From Proteobacteria bacterium 005FR1 (GTDB lineage Bacteria; Pseudomonadota; Gammaproteobacteria; Pseudomonadales; Cellvibrionaceae), in the NCBI GenBank assembly GCA_026192395.1, contig WACF01000001.1, forward strand, positions 1,982,309-2,046,308: a stretch of 64,000 nucleotides of DNA, given 5' to 3'. Position 1 is the first letter of the stretch. Each line of letters starts with the position of its first letter. The position numbers and the translations under genes were made by a program. The notes under the pieces are model-generated. The model did not search any database and was not told where the DNA came from. It saw only the letters and a program-made list of their open reading frames with translations. Positions 40,626-49,074 of the stretch are shown one piece after another.

Positions 40626-41600
40626 ATGCTGCCAGCCATTGCCGCCGTTGTTGTTGGACTCATTTTGCTGGTCTGGAGCGCAGACCGTTTCGTCGACGGC
40701 GCCGCCGCCACCGCGCACCACTTCCGAATGCCGGCCCTGCTTATCGGCATGCTGGTGGTGGGCTTCGGAACCTCGGCGCCGGAGATGGTGGTTTCGGCAA
40801 TCTCGGCCGCCAACGGCAATCCGGGCATCGCGCTGGGTAACGCCTATGGCTCGAACATCACCAACATTGCCCTGATCCTCGGTCTGACCGCCCTGCTCGC
40901 ACCGATCGCCGTACATTCCCAGATCCTCCGCAAGGAACTGCCCTTACTACTGGTGATTACCGCCTTTGCTGCCTGGCAGCTTTTTGACGGAGAGCTGTCC
41001 CGCCTCGACGCCGTCGGTTTGCTGGTGGTTTTTTTCGCCACTATGGGCTGGGCGATCTTCCAGGGTATGCGCGGACGCGCCGATGATTCATTGGGAGCGG
41101 AAGTAGAGCAGGAACTGGTGAGCCATCCCATGCCCCTGAAGCGGGCATTATTCTGGCTGGGACTCGGCCTCGTCTTGCTGGTGGCCAGTTCGCAACTGCT
41201 GGTATGGGGCGCCGTGCGGATTGCGACTATTCTCGGCGTGAGCGATCTGATCATCGGCCTCACCGTGGTGGCCGTGGGCACCTCGCTGCCGGAGCTGGCC
41301 TCCTCTCTGACGGCAGTGCGCAAGAATGAGCACGACATCGCCCTGGGCAATGTGCTGGGCTCCAACCTCTTCAACACCCTGGCAGTGGTCGGCATCGCCG
41401 GCAGCATTGCACCGATGGCCGTGGAGCCGGTCGTGCTCTCCCGGGACGTGGCGGTGATGGCTGGTCTGACGATTGCGCTGTTCGCGTTTTCCTACGGCTT
41501 CCGCGGCCCGGGGCGCATCAACCGAGTGGAAGGCGGCCTGCTCCTGGCCACTTACGTCGCCTACACAGGCTGGCTGATCTGGACCATGATCAGCGCCTGA
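40626..41600 (+). CDS. CaCA-family calcium/sodium antiporter (YrbG-like)
   Basis: The 324-residue protein has about ten membrane helices and the two inverted alpha-repeats of the Ca2+/cation antiporter family: GFGTSAPEMVVS with GNAYGSNITN, and GTSLPELASS with GNVLGSNLFN. The acidic residues and Ser/Asn of these repeats bind calcium and sodium. The length is that of E. coli YrbG. It begins after the phaC remnant and is not in an obvious operon. Confidence 0.93.
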   Translation: MLPAIAAVVVGLILLVWSADRFVDGAAATAHHFRMPALLIGMLVVGFGTSAPEMVVSAISAANGNPGIALGNAYGSNITNIALILGLTALLAPIAVHSQILRKELPLLLVITAFAAWQLFDGELSRLDAVGLLVVFFATMGWAIFQGMRGRADDSLGAEVEQELVSHPMPLKRALFWLGLGLVLLVASSQLLVWGAVRIATILGVSDLIIGLTVVAVGTSLPELASSLTAVRKNEHDIALGNVLGSNLFNTLAVVGIAGSIAPMAVEPVVLSRDVAVMAGLTIALFAFSYGFRGPGRINRVEGGLLLATYVAYTGWLIWTMISA

Positions 41601-41703
41601 GGGACGAATTGCGGCCGGCCTGAAGGAAGCGAAAAAAATCGCTTGCCGATGGCCGGCAAATCCATAGAATACGCCGCCAGCTTTCTCCACCTGATCAATA
41701 ATT

Positions 41704-42528
41704 ATGCAGCTGGTTTCCTTCGACGTATTCCGCACTCTGGGTCTGCCCGCCACCCGCTACCTCAAACCGGAAAACTTTTTTGCCCACAAGACCGACTTGC
41801 AACGGGCCGACTGGGTGTTGTTTCCGGAATACTGGCAGCTCAACGCGCTCATCTACGGGCTTAACTGCCGGGTATTTCCCAGCCAGGCCAGCTTTCTGAT
41901 CGGTCACAACAAGATCGAGATGACCCGCGCCTTCATGAGCGTGGCACCCGAGAATGTGCCCTTCACCCTCATTCAGCCCAACAACGAGATGCAGCGCGAA
42001 GCGCTGTGGCAGACCATGGACCTGCCCTTCGTAGCGAAGCTGCCGAAGGCAAGTATGGGCGAAGGTGTTTGGCTGATCCAAACGCGTCAGGACTGGATCG
42101 ACTACTGCAGCAGAACCGACGTGTTATACGTGCAGGAATATCTGCCTATCGATCGCGATTTGCGGGTGGTCATCGTCGGTGACCGGGTGCTGAGCGCCTA
42201 CTGGCGACTCCAGGCGCAGACAGGTTTTTACAACAATGTCGCCCGCGGCGGCTCCATCGCGTACGACGACATTCCTGCCTCGGCTGTCGAACTCGCGGTG
42301 AAAGTCGCCGCGAGCCTCGGTATCAACCACGCGGGATTCGATATCGCGATGGTGGATGGCCACCCCTATCTCTTCGAGTTCAATCGTCTGTTCGGCAACG
42401 CCGGTCTGGGCGCGGACTCCAAGGCCTACAACTCTATCCTGCTGGATTATCTCGACCGTCAGTCCGCGCCCAAACCGCGCTCGCCCAGCGTGGCAAGCCG
42501 CAAGCGCAGGCTGGCGCGAGTTGCCTGA
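41704..42528 (+). CDS. RimK-like ATP-grasp protein
   Basis: The 274-residue protein has an ATP-grasp fold of the RimK/glutathione-synthetase type: LPFVAKLPKASMGEGVWLI (nucleotide-binding Lys and glycine loop), YVQEYLPIDRDLRVVIVG, and HAGFDIAMVDGHPYLFEFN with the metal-binding Glu/Asn. The N-terminal domain (residues 1-80) is short. It should form an amide between an amino acid and a carboxylate. It is about 5 kb from the other two ATP-grasp genes and separated from them by other genes, so a link is only suggestive. Confidence 0.82.
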   Translation: MQLVSFDVFRTLGLPATRYLKPENFFAHKTDLQRADWVLFPEYWQLNALIYGLNCRVFPSQASFLIGHNKIEMTRAFMSVAPENVPFTLIQPNNEMQREALWQTMDLPFVAKLPKASMGEGVWLIQTRQDWIDYCSRTDVLYVQEYLPIDRDLRVVIVGDRVLSAYWRLQAQTGFYNNVARGGSIAYDDIPASAVELAVKVAASLGINHAGFDIAMVDGHPYLFEFNRLFGNAGLGADSKAYNSILLDYLDRQSAPKPRSPSVASRKRRLARVA

Positions 42529-42537
42529 GAACCAGGC

Positions 42538-42699
42538 TTACTTTCGGGTGGCGATAATCCACACCGCATGCACGATGCCCGGAATGTATCCAAGCAAGGT
42601 GAGGATGATATTGATCCAGAAGTGCTTGCCAAAGCCAACCTGCAGAAATACCCCCAAAGGAGGCAGCAGGATGGCAAGCAGAATGCGAATAAGATCCAT
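42538..42699 (-). CDS. PMP3/YqaE family small membrane protein
   Basis: The 53-residue hydrophobic peptide begins MDLIRILLAILLPPLGVFLQ and ends in GYIPGIVHAVWIIATRK. This is the two-helix layout of the Pmp3/UPF0057 family, including PPLGVFLQVG. GGAGGAG precedes the ATG at 42699. Family members affect membrane potential and salt or stress tolerance in yeast and plants; the bacterial role is unclear. The stop is at 42538-42540, ten bases from the stop of the convergent RimK-like gene. Confidence 0.9.
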   Translation of the reverse strand: MDLIRILLAILLPPLGVFLQVGFGKHFWINIILTLLGYIPGIVHAVWIIATRK

Positions 42700-42712
42700 C
42701 GTCTCCTCCTGT

Positions 42713-43168
42713 TCAGTGTAGATACTGCTGCTTGAGATCGGCCATCTTCTCGCCCATCGATTTCAGCTGGCTGGCCTCGAATAGCTGCTCCACATCGGGG
42801 AAGAGCTCGCTTTCTTCCTCGTCGATATGATGCTCCAGCAATTCCTTGAGCACCTTGGCTCGACCGGCGAATTCGTTTGAGGAAGGATCGGTTTTTTCGA
42901 GGTCCGGCAGCACCAATTCTTCCACCGCGCGGTGCTCTTCCACTGCCTCGTGATACATCTTCTTCTCTTTGTCGCTGCCGGCGTCGCGAAGTGCCGGGTA
43001 CAGAATCTCTTCCTCGATCTTCGTGTGAGCGCGGAGCTTGGTGGCGATTTTTTCCAACAAATCAGTGCGAGTTTTTGCCGCACCGCTGGAAGTTTCCATG
43101 AGCTTGTTCAGAAGCTTTTTGACTTCCTCATGCTCCTGTTTCAGTAATGAAATGGCGTTCTTATCCAT
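42713..43168 (-). CDS. Hemerythrin domain protein
   Basis: The 151-residue four-helix protein carries the hemerythrin-like iron ligands: an early HEEV, HTKIEEEILYP, an HRAVEE segment and HHIDEEESELFP. Such proteins bind a di-iron centre and sense or store oxygen or nitric oxide. GGAGGAG precedes the ATG at 43168. It lies 14 bases upstream of the PMP3 gene on the same strand, so the two probably form a small stress operon. Confidence 0.9.
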   Translation of the reverse strand: MDKNAISLLKQEHEEVKKLLNKLMETSSGAAKTRTDLLEKIATKLRAHTKIEEEILYPALRDAGSDKEKKMYHEAVEEHRAVEELVLPDLEKTDPSSNEFAGRAKVLKELLEHHIDEEESELFPDVEQLFEASQLKSMGEKMADLKQQYLH

Positions 43169-43282
43169 TGAATCACTCCTCCGATCGTTCGTTCGAAACA
43201 CACTGAAGCGAACAGAGCAATTTGCAGGCCAGGCTTTCTGGGGCGAACGGGAGGTGGGAAGTGAAACTGCGGGGCGGGCAAA

Positions 43283-43303
43283 GGCGCCGCGGACTGCGGC
43301 GCC
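43283..43303 (-). terminator. Terminator hairpin after the DUF1499 gene
   Basis: GGCGCCGC (43283-43290) pairs with GCGGCGCC (43296-43303) around a 5-base loop. Read leftwards it is followed by TTTGCC. It lies 19 bases beyond the DUF1499 stop codon. Confidence 0.5.
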
Positions 43304-43321
43304 CTCGAGCTGAAAAAGAGA

Positions 43322-44104
43322 TTAAAGGCGATCGAAGAAGGCGCGCAGACGCTCGGCGTTCTTGCCGACATCGCTTATGCCGACGCGGGAGACTGAGCGC
43401 GCGTCCACTTTCGTCTTGCCGTTTTCCTCGACCATTCTGATGACGATATCATCCTTGAAGCGGAACCAGAAGGTCGTATCCGTGGCTTCGATCCGACCTT
43501 CTTCCGGAACCTGGGCCACCACATCCCAACCAAGATCATTCGCCGCTTTCAATGCGCGGGCAAACACCTGGTCCATCGGCTCGTTATAAACCTGCGTCTC
43601 GATGTCCGGGTAGGCCTCTTTTTGCAGTTGCGCCAGTTTTTCCGGCGTCATGTCGGGTGAGTCACCGTAAACCGCGCTATTGGGGGCGTCGGCTCGCAGC
43701 GGCAGCACCTCGACAAATTGCGGCGGGTTTTGCGTGTCGGTGCTGATGTCGTGAATCATCGGCGTTCCTTCCGGCGGTCGATAGGTTTCCGGAATGTAGT
43801 AGGCCAGCGCTGCGGCAAACGAACCGACCAACGCAAGCGTCCCCAGGGCGACGCCATTGTTCCGCCGGGAGGTGCGGGACGCGGCATAAACCACCAGCGC
43901 GATGATTGAGCCGGCCACGGCAATCCACAGCGCGGAAAGATTGACGATCCGCAACATGCCAAAGCCGAGGCGGAAATCCCAGAGCCCCAGCCATACGCCA
44001 AGCGCGGCCAGTAGTGCAACGAGTCCCACCAGCAACCCGGCGAAGAATGCTACCAATGCCAGCACTTTGGGCCACTTGGGTGAATGTTCAGACGTAGTTT
44101 GCAT
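43322..44104 (-). CDS. DUF1499 family membrane protein
   Basis: The 260-residue protein has three membrane helices in the first 105 residues and a C-terminal periplasmic or cytoplasmic DUF1499 domain (about 120-258), marked by YPDIETQVYNEPMDQVFARAL and RIEATDTTFWFRFKDDIVIRM. The family has no known biochemical function. The ATG at 44104 begins directly before a charged N-terminus. It lies between the AbgT transporter gene and the hemerythrin gene on the same strand, with terminators on both sides. Confidence 0.88.
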   Translation of the reverse strand: MQTTSEHSPKWPKVLALVAFFAGLLVGLVALLAALGVWLGLWDFRLGFGMLRIVNLSALWIAVAGSIIALVVYAASRTSRRNNGVALGTLALVGSFAAALAYYIPETYRPPEGTPMIHDISTDTQNPPQFVEVLPLRADAPNSAVYGDSPDMTPEKLAQLQKEAYPDIETQVYNEPMDQVFARALKAANDLGWDVVAQVPEEGRIEATDTTFWFRFKDDIVIRMVEENGKTKVDARSVSRVGISDVGKNAERLRAFFDRL

Positions 44105-44254
44105 TGAAGTTACTCTTGATTTTAGGAGTTGTTGTTACGGGGTCAGGGAAAGATCGCCGCATGGGCCACAACCCAGATCCGACCTAGCTTCGCTAATATT
44201 CTGGCCGGGAAGCCTCAGGCCAGCCCCCTGGATTCCGGCCTGCGCCGGAAGGCG

Positions 44255-44280
44255 AAAACGGCGGCGGAGCCGCCTGTTTT
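44255..44280 (-). terminator. Terminator after the AbgT transporter gene
   Basis: AAAAC and GTTTT flank a GGCGGC-GGA-GCCGCC hairpin (44260-44274), so the structure can terminate in either direction. Leftwards it ends the AbgT transcript 20 bases after its stop. A second hairpin, TTCCGGC-CTGC-GCCGGAA, lies just beyond and resembles common intergenic repeats. Confidence 0.68.
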
Positions 44281-44300
44281 CGTCTCACGTCTAACTTCCC

Positions 44301-45863
44301 TCAGCCCAGCTCATACCGCATACCCGCGCCCGGTCCAAGCGGAATACCGAATATCACCCATAGCATGGTCATCACCAGACCAGCCATAAGTAGCCAGAAC
44401 GAATAAGGCAACATGGTGGCTGTGAGGCTGCCAAGGCCGAAATCTTTCTGCCAGCGCTGACAGAAGGTAAGAATCAGCGGGAAGTAAACCATCAGCGGCG
44501 TGATGATGTTGGTAGCGCTGTCACCCACGCGGTAGGCCGCGGTGGTCATCTCCGGGCTGACACCGAGCAACATCATCATTGGCACCAGCACCGGCGCCAG
44601 CAGTGCCCACTTGGCGCTGGCGGAACCGACGAAGAGATTAATCAGCCCGGTAAACAAAACCAGCAGCACGAGAATCGCGGCCATTGGCAGGTTGGCCGCC
44701 TCGATGGTGGTGGCCCCCTTGATAGCGAAGATCAGGCCCAGGTTCGACCAGTTGAACATGGCCACAAAGTGCGCCGCGGCGAAGGCCAGCACCAGATAGT
44801 AGGCCAGGTCGCCCATAGACTCGGACATCATCCGCACTACATCGCGGTGGTTTTTCACAGTCCCGGTCGCGGAGCCGTATGCCCAGCCGCAGGCCAGGAA
44901 GAGAACGAAGAAGCCAGCCACCAGTGAGCGGTAAAAGGGGGTGAGCCGCCCTTCCGGAGGCGCCGCTTCATCCAGCAGGGGCGTGCCCGGCCCGACCGTG
45001 AACAGTACCCACAGCAGAATCACCCCGAGTGCTGCCAGGCCGGCGCGCTTCATGCCTTTGCGCTCGGCATCGCTCATGCGGCCATTTTCCAGATCATCGC
45101 CGCTGACGTCCGTCGCTTTGGTCTGCCCTAGAGGCTGGAGTCGGGGCTCGACGATGCGGTCGGTGACATACCAAATCACAGGCAGAAAAATGATTGTCAT
45201 CGCCGCAATGAAGTACCAGTTGCCGGCGATATTGGCATCCCAGTCCGGGGCCACGGTCTCCGCCGCGGCTTCGGTAATGCCGAACAGTAGTGCGTCCAAT
45301 TGGCCGGGCAGCAGGTTGGCGGAGAAGCCGCCGGACACACCGGCAAAGCTTGCCGCGATTCCCGCCACCGGATGGCGACCGGCCGCTTGGTAAAGGACAC
45401 CGGCCAGCGGGATAAGCACAACGTAGGCGGCGTCGGCAGCGAGGTTGCCGAGCATGGCCGCCAGGGCTACTACCGGGGTCAGCAACGCGGTGGGCGCGTG
45501 TCGAACGGCGCTTTGCATTGCGGTGGCAAACAGGCCGGAGCGCTCGGCGATGCCGGCACCCAGCATTACCACCAGCACATAGCCGAGCGGATGGAAGTGA
45601 GTGAAGGTGGACGGCATCGCCACCCACAGCTGCTGGATGTTTTCCGCCGACAACAGGCTCACCGCCCGAATCACCACCGGCTCGCCATCGGGCCCAACCG
45701 CAGTGGGATGCAATGCCGACATGCCCGAAAGCGCGGAAACGATGCTGACGATGACGAGGAAAAGAATCAGCCAGAAGAAGATGAAGACCGGATCGGGAAG
45801 TCGGTTGCCCGTTTTTTCGACCCAGCCAAGAAGCCCTTTTAATTCGCGGTCAGTGTCCGCCAT
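44301..45863 (-). CDS. AbgT family transporter
   Basis: The 520-residue inner-membrane protein has 11-13 helices and family-type blocks such as LPDPVFIFFWLI, LGAGIAERSGLFATAM, GVSGGFSANLLPGQLDALLFGITE and GSASAKWALLAPVLVPMMMLLG. AbgT proteins take up p-aminobenzoyl-glutamate or export antifolates such as sulfonamides. No amidohydrolase gene (abgAB-like) is next to it. It is divergent from a PQQ enzyme gene. Confidence 0.94.
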   Translation of the reverse strand: MADTDRELKGLLGWVEKTGNRLPDPVFIFFWLILFLVIVSIVSALSGMSALHPTAVGPDGEPVVIRAVSLLSAENIQQLWVAMPSTFTHFHPLGYVLVVMLGAGIAERSGLFATAMQSAVRHAPTALLTPVVALAAMLGNLAADAAYVVLIPLAGVLYQAAGRHPVAGIAASFAGVSGGFSANLLPGQLDALLFGITEAAAETVAPDWDANIAGNWYFIAAMTIIFLPVIWYVTDRIVEPRLQPLGQTKATDVSGDDLENGRMSDAERKGMKRAGLAALGVILLWVLFTVGPGTPLLDEAAPPEGRLTPFYRSLVAGFFVLFLACGWAYGSATGTVKNHRDVVRMMSESMGDLAYYLVLAFAAAHFVAMFNWSNLGLIFAIKGATTIEAANLPMAAILVLLVLFTGLINLFVGSASAKWALLAPVLVPMMMLLGVSPEMTTAAYRVGDSATNIITPLMVYFPLILTFCQRWQKDFGLGSLTATMLPYSFWLLMAGLVMTMLWVIFGIPLGPGAGMRYELG

Positions 45864-46207
45864 AGTTTTATGCTCGCCTAAACGTAAGGTTCGGAAAGTT
45901 CTAGTGATTTTCTGAAGAGAAGATCAAGCGGGCCATTGTCAACCGCTGGCCGCCGGCTGTCAAAAACCGGGTGTGGAGGCCGATTTTCGCGACCCGTCAG
46001 CCACCTTCCCGGCACGACAGGATGCGCTGTAAAGACCTGTAAACTTCGGGGATCGGCCAACCCGACGGTGCTATGGTTCCGGGTGCTTTGCCCGGCTTTC
46101 CGGGCCCGGCGTTCGGGCCGCCGCCTCTCATCACGGCCAGTCCGTTCGCCCGATCATTGATGAGAATTATTCCACCAGAATCCACAAGCATAAGTATCGA
46201 GGTCCCC
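45864..46207. other. Divergent regulatory region, AbgT and PQQ enzyme genes
   Basis: This 344-base stretch contains no gene. It has a GC-rich hairpin cluster around 46080-46120 and a TGAGAAT-T-ATTCCA sequence at 46161-46174 that is a weak partial match to a Fur box. The promoters for both flanking genes must lie here; neither is clear. Confidence 0.4.
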
Positions 46208-48103
46208 ATGAACCCATCTGTAGTTGGTGCCGGCCTGAAGGGCTGGTCCATGGCTGTACTCGTATCCCTCGCGGCAAGCGCGGGAACGGTTCAGGCGTTG
46301 TCCGCCGAGGACCATCCCGGTCGCAAAGTCTACGAGCAGACCTGTGCCGCCTGCCACGACAACCCGGAAGCGACTCGCTCTCCGGCGTTGACCACGCTAC
46401 AAAAGATGCGCGTCCAGCAGATTGCCTACGCGATCAACGAAGGCAAGATGGTTACCCAGGCCTCGGGCCTATCCGACGACCAGAAACGCGAACTTCTGGA
46501 ATACCTTACCGGCGCCCAGCCTACCAGCGACGAGTGGATTGCGGACATGATGTGTCCGACTGAGCGGCGCTCAGTGAACACGAAGGCCGAGCCCACCGTC
46601 AGCACCTTCGGCTTCAACCAGAATAATCACCGTTACCTGAGCGCTAAAGAAGCGGGTCTGAAAAAAGGCGACTTCAAAAATCTGGAGCTTGCCTGGGCGA
46701 TTGCCTTCCCCGGCGCCACCACCATGCGCTCCCAGCCGGCGGTAGTCGGGTCCACCCTATTTCTGCCAGTCGCCGACGCGGCCAAGATGTTTGCCATCAA
46801 TATCGACGGCGAGCCCTGCATCCAGTGGGTTTACCAGAGCGACATCCCGCTGCGCACCAGCGCATCCTTCGGCGAAATCGATGGTGGCCGGGAAGTACTG
46901 GCCGTTGGCGATATGGGCGCCAATGTACATTTGGTGGATGCCAACACCGGCGAGAACATCTGGAAAAGCCATGTCGGTTTCTCCGAGCTGTCGCTCACTA
47001 CCGGCACGCCCGTGATTCTCAAAGACAAGGTCATTGCACCGGTATCCCAGTTCGAAATCATGGTGGCGGCCGCCGACGAGCATGTCTGCTGCAAGACCCA
47101 CGGCGCGGTAACAGCGCTGGATGCAAAAACCGGCGACAAGATCTGGACCGCGCACACCATGGAGGAAGCCAAGCCGATTCGCGACCGCGGCGACGGACAG
47201 ATGATCTGGGGCCCCTCGGGCGCGCCGATCTGGAACTCGCCGGTGGTCGACGAAAAGCGCGGCCTGGTATTCGTGGGCACTGGTGAAGCCACCTCCGAGC
47301 CGGCGCACAAGAACACTAATTCGGTTCTGGCGATCGGCCTCGACGACGGTGAGATCAAATGGAGCTTCCAGGCGACTCCGAACGACATTTTTATCAGCGG
47401 CTGCGGCGGTAACAAGCGCGCCAAGAACTGTCCGCGACCCGAAGATACCGTGTACCGCGATGTGGACTTTGGCGCCTCAGTGATTCTCGGAAAAGGCAAG
47501 AATGGCCGGGATCTGCTGTTTGCGGGGCAGAAGTCCGGCGAACTCTGGGCATTGAACCCCGACAACGGCGAAGTGGTCTGGCACCAGGCATTTGGTGAAG
47601 GCTCACCGCTGGGCGGCATCCATTGGGGTATCGCTTACGACGGCAAGCGTGTGTTTGCGCCCATCAACCGCCCCTATGGTTTCGGCCCCCAGGCTCCGGA
47701 GCAGACTCAGGAGCCCGGCATGCACGCGGTTGACGCGAGCACCGGCAAGGTACTCTGGACCTTCGCCGCCGAGCCGGATTGCAGCGGCGATCGCCGCGAG
47801 CGGGTCCGCAGCTGCGGTAGTAACATCGGCATGTCCGGCGCCCCTACTGTTATCGACGGCGTTGTCGTGGAAGGCTCTCTGGACGGCTTCCTGCGAGTGC
47901 TGGATGTGAAGAACGGCAAGGTGCTGTTCAAGTTCGACACGGCCCAGACCTTCCAGGGCATCAATGGAGTGCAGGGCCAGGGCGGCGCTGTCGACAACGC
48001 ATCGATCGTCGCCGCGAACGGCACTCTCTTCGTCAACTCCGGTTACGGCATGTTTGGCCAGATGCCTGGTAACGTGTTGCTGGCATTCAAGCCGAAGAAG
48101 TAA
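46208..48103 (+). CDS. Cytochrome c-PQQ propeller protein (PVA-dehydrogenase-like)
   Basis: The 631-residue exported protein has a signal peptide (1-33), a cytochrome c module with CAACH (Cys46, Cys49, His50) and a PQQ-type beta-propeller (about 130-625) with repeated VDANTGENIWK- and LDAKTGDKIWT-like blade ends. The order resembles polyvinyl-alcohol dehydrogenase. An adjacent Cys pair (Cys294-Cys295 in EHVCCKTHG) recalls the vicinal disulfide of quinoprotein alcohol dehydrogenases. GAGG at 46199-46202 precedes the ATG at 46208. It is distinct from the PQQ enzyme at 7363. The substrate is unknown. Confidence 0.9.
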   Translation: MNPSVVGAGLKGWSMAVLVSLAASAGTVQALSAEDHPGRKVYEQTCAACHDNPEATRSPALTTLQKMRVQQIAYAINEGKMVTQASGLSDDQKRELLEYLTGAQPTSDEWIADMMCPTERRSVNTKAEPTVSTFGFNQNNHRYLSAKEAGLKKGDFKNLELAWAIAFPGATTMRSQPAVVGSTLFLPVADAAKMFAINIDGEPCIQWVYQSDIPLRTSASFGEIDGGREVLAVGDMGANVHLVDANTGENIWKSHVGFSELSLTTGTPVILKDKVIAPVSQFEIMVAAADEHVCCKTHGAVTALDAKTGDKIWTAHTMEEAKPIRDRGDGQMIWGPSGAPIWNSPVVDEKRGLVFVGTGEATSEPAHKNTNSVLAIGLDDGEIKWSFQATPNDIFISGCGGNKRAKNCPRPEDTVYRDVDFGASVILGKGKNGRDLLFAGQKSGELWALNPDNGEVVWHQAFGEGSPLGGIHWGIAYDGKRVFAPINRPYGFGPQAPEQTQEPGMHAVDASTGKVLWTFAAEPDCSGDRRERVRSCGSNIGMSGAPTVIDGVVVEGSLDGFLRVLDVKNGKVLFKFDTAQTFQGINGVQGQGGAVDNASIVAANGTLFVNSGYGMFGQMPGNVLLAFKPKK

Positions 48104-48118
48104 TCGTCCTGTCTCCCA

Positions 48119-48150
48119 AGTCCCGGCCGCCGGTCGGTCGGGACTCTTTC
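48119..48150 (+). terminator. Terminator of the second PQQ enzyme gene
   Basis: AGTCCCG (48119-48125) pairs with CGGGACT (48139-48145), extended by three further pairs including one G-U, and is followed by CTTTC. It lies 15 bases after the stop codon. Confidence 0.6.
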
Positions 48151-48373
48151 GCTCCGGGGGGCTCATGCAATAGTTACAGCCCCTGCCCTGCCGCTCGACT
48201 TCCTTGGTCACTCCCGACCACAAAATCAGCGCCTGATTGTCGCGCCTCTCCACTAATCCTTGGCACCGCCGTTGCAATCGACCAAATAATGATCGACTAA
48301 GCAGTGATCAACCAGGCCAAGGACGAGCAGTACCCGCCTGGGCAATTCCGGTTCATACCAAGGAGTGAATATC

Positions 48374-48934
48374 ATGGACAAGAAGACGAACATCGCACTG
48401 ATATCTTTCGCGGCCCTGCTATCGGCTTCGCTGTCGGTTCAGGCCCAGGAGCCCGAGTGGTACGTTGGCTTTGGCTACGGTCAGTACAAACTGGAGTTCG
48501 AGACCGATACCGACACTGACTTCGACGACGATAAAGACGCTCTCAACATCTTCTTCGGCGGCAAGTTCACTGACGCTATCGGCGCGGAAATCAAGCTTTA
48601 CGAATTCGACGACGCGGAAGACAGCAACCTGCAAACGGAGCTCGAGGCCGCTTCCATCGCCGGCATCTTCTCCGCTCCGATCTGGGACGATCGATTCGAG
48701 ATCTATGGGAAGCTCGGCTGGTTCTTCTGGGAGTCCGAGCTGGAAACCTCGATTATCCCGGGGGAGCCCGTGACCGAAGAGTTCGAGGGTGACGACTTCT
48801 TTTACGGCGCTGGCATCGAGTTCGGCTTTACCGACACCCTGGATTTGCGGCTCGAGTACGACCGAATGGAATTGGATGACGAAATTGAAACGGACCTCGA
48901 CTATGCGTCCGTGAATCTCGAATTCAACTTCTAA
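48374..48934 (+). CDS. Small outer-membrane beta-barrel protein
   Basis: The 186-residue protein has a signal peptide (1-25, ending VQAQ) and about eight amphipathic strands, from WYVGFGYGQYKLEFE to the C-terminal YASVNLEFNF with a terminal Phe. This fits an OmpA/OmpW-like or porin-family barrel. The loops are very acidic. AGGAG eight bases before the ATG at 48374 fixes the start. It is flanked by terminators and is monocistronic. A specific function is not predictable. Confidence 0.85.
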   Translation: MDKKTNIALISFAALLSASLSVQAQEPEWYVGFGYGQYKLEFETDTDTDFDDDKDALNIFFGGKFTDAIGAEIKLYEFDDAEDSNLQTELEAASIAGIFSAPIWDDRFEIYGKLGWFFWESELETSIIPGEPVTEEFEGDDFFYGAGIEFGFTDTLDLRLEYDRMELDDEIETDLDYASVNLEFNF

Positions 48935-48959
48935 AGCTTGCTACTGACCTCTTCTCCCC

Positions 48960-48990
48960 GACTGCCCGGGCACCACCGGGCAGTCCTGTT
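48960..48990 (+). terminator. Terminator of the beta-barrel gene
   Basis: GACTGCCCGG (48960-48969) pairs perfectly with CCGGGCAGTC (48976-48985) around a 6-base loop, followed by CTGTT. It lies 25 bases after the stop codon. Confidence 0.62.
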
Positions 48991-48999
48991 CAAATCTCC

Positions 49000-49005
49000 T
49001 ATAAT
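49000..49005 (+). promoter_or_regulatory. -10 element of the M3 peptidase gene
   Basis: TATAAT at 49000-49005 is a perfect sigma-70 -10 hexamer, 70 bases before the M3 peptidase start. No good -35 is found because the preceding terminator hairpin occupies that place, so an activator may be needed. Confidence 0.4.
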
Positions 49006-49074
49006 GTAAAGCTACACTTCAGGGCTCGCCCAACTATTCCAATTCTGGCGCGCTCATCATTATCGGGGGATTCA

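Noticed and set aside
46156-46174. Fur-box-like sequence upstream of the second PQQ enzyme gene
   Set aside because: Only the first heptamer matches well (11 of 19 positions overall), and the gene has no iron-uptake role.
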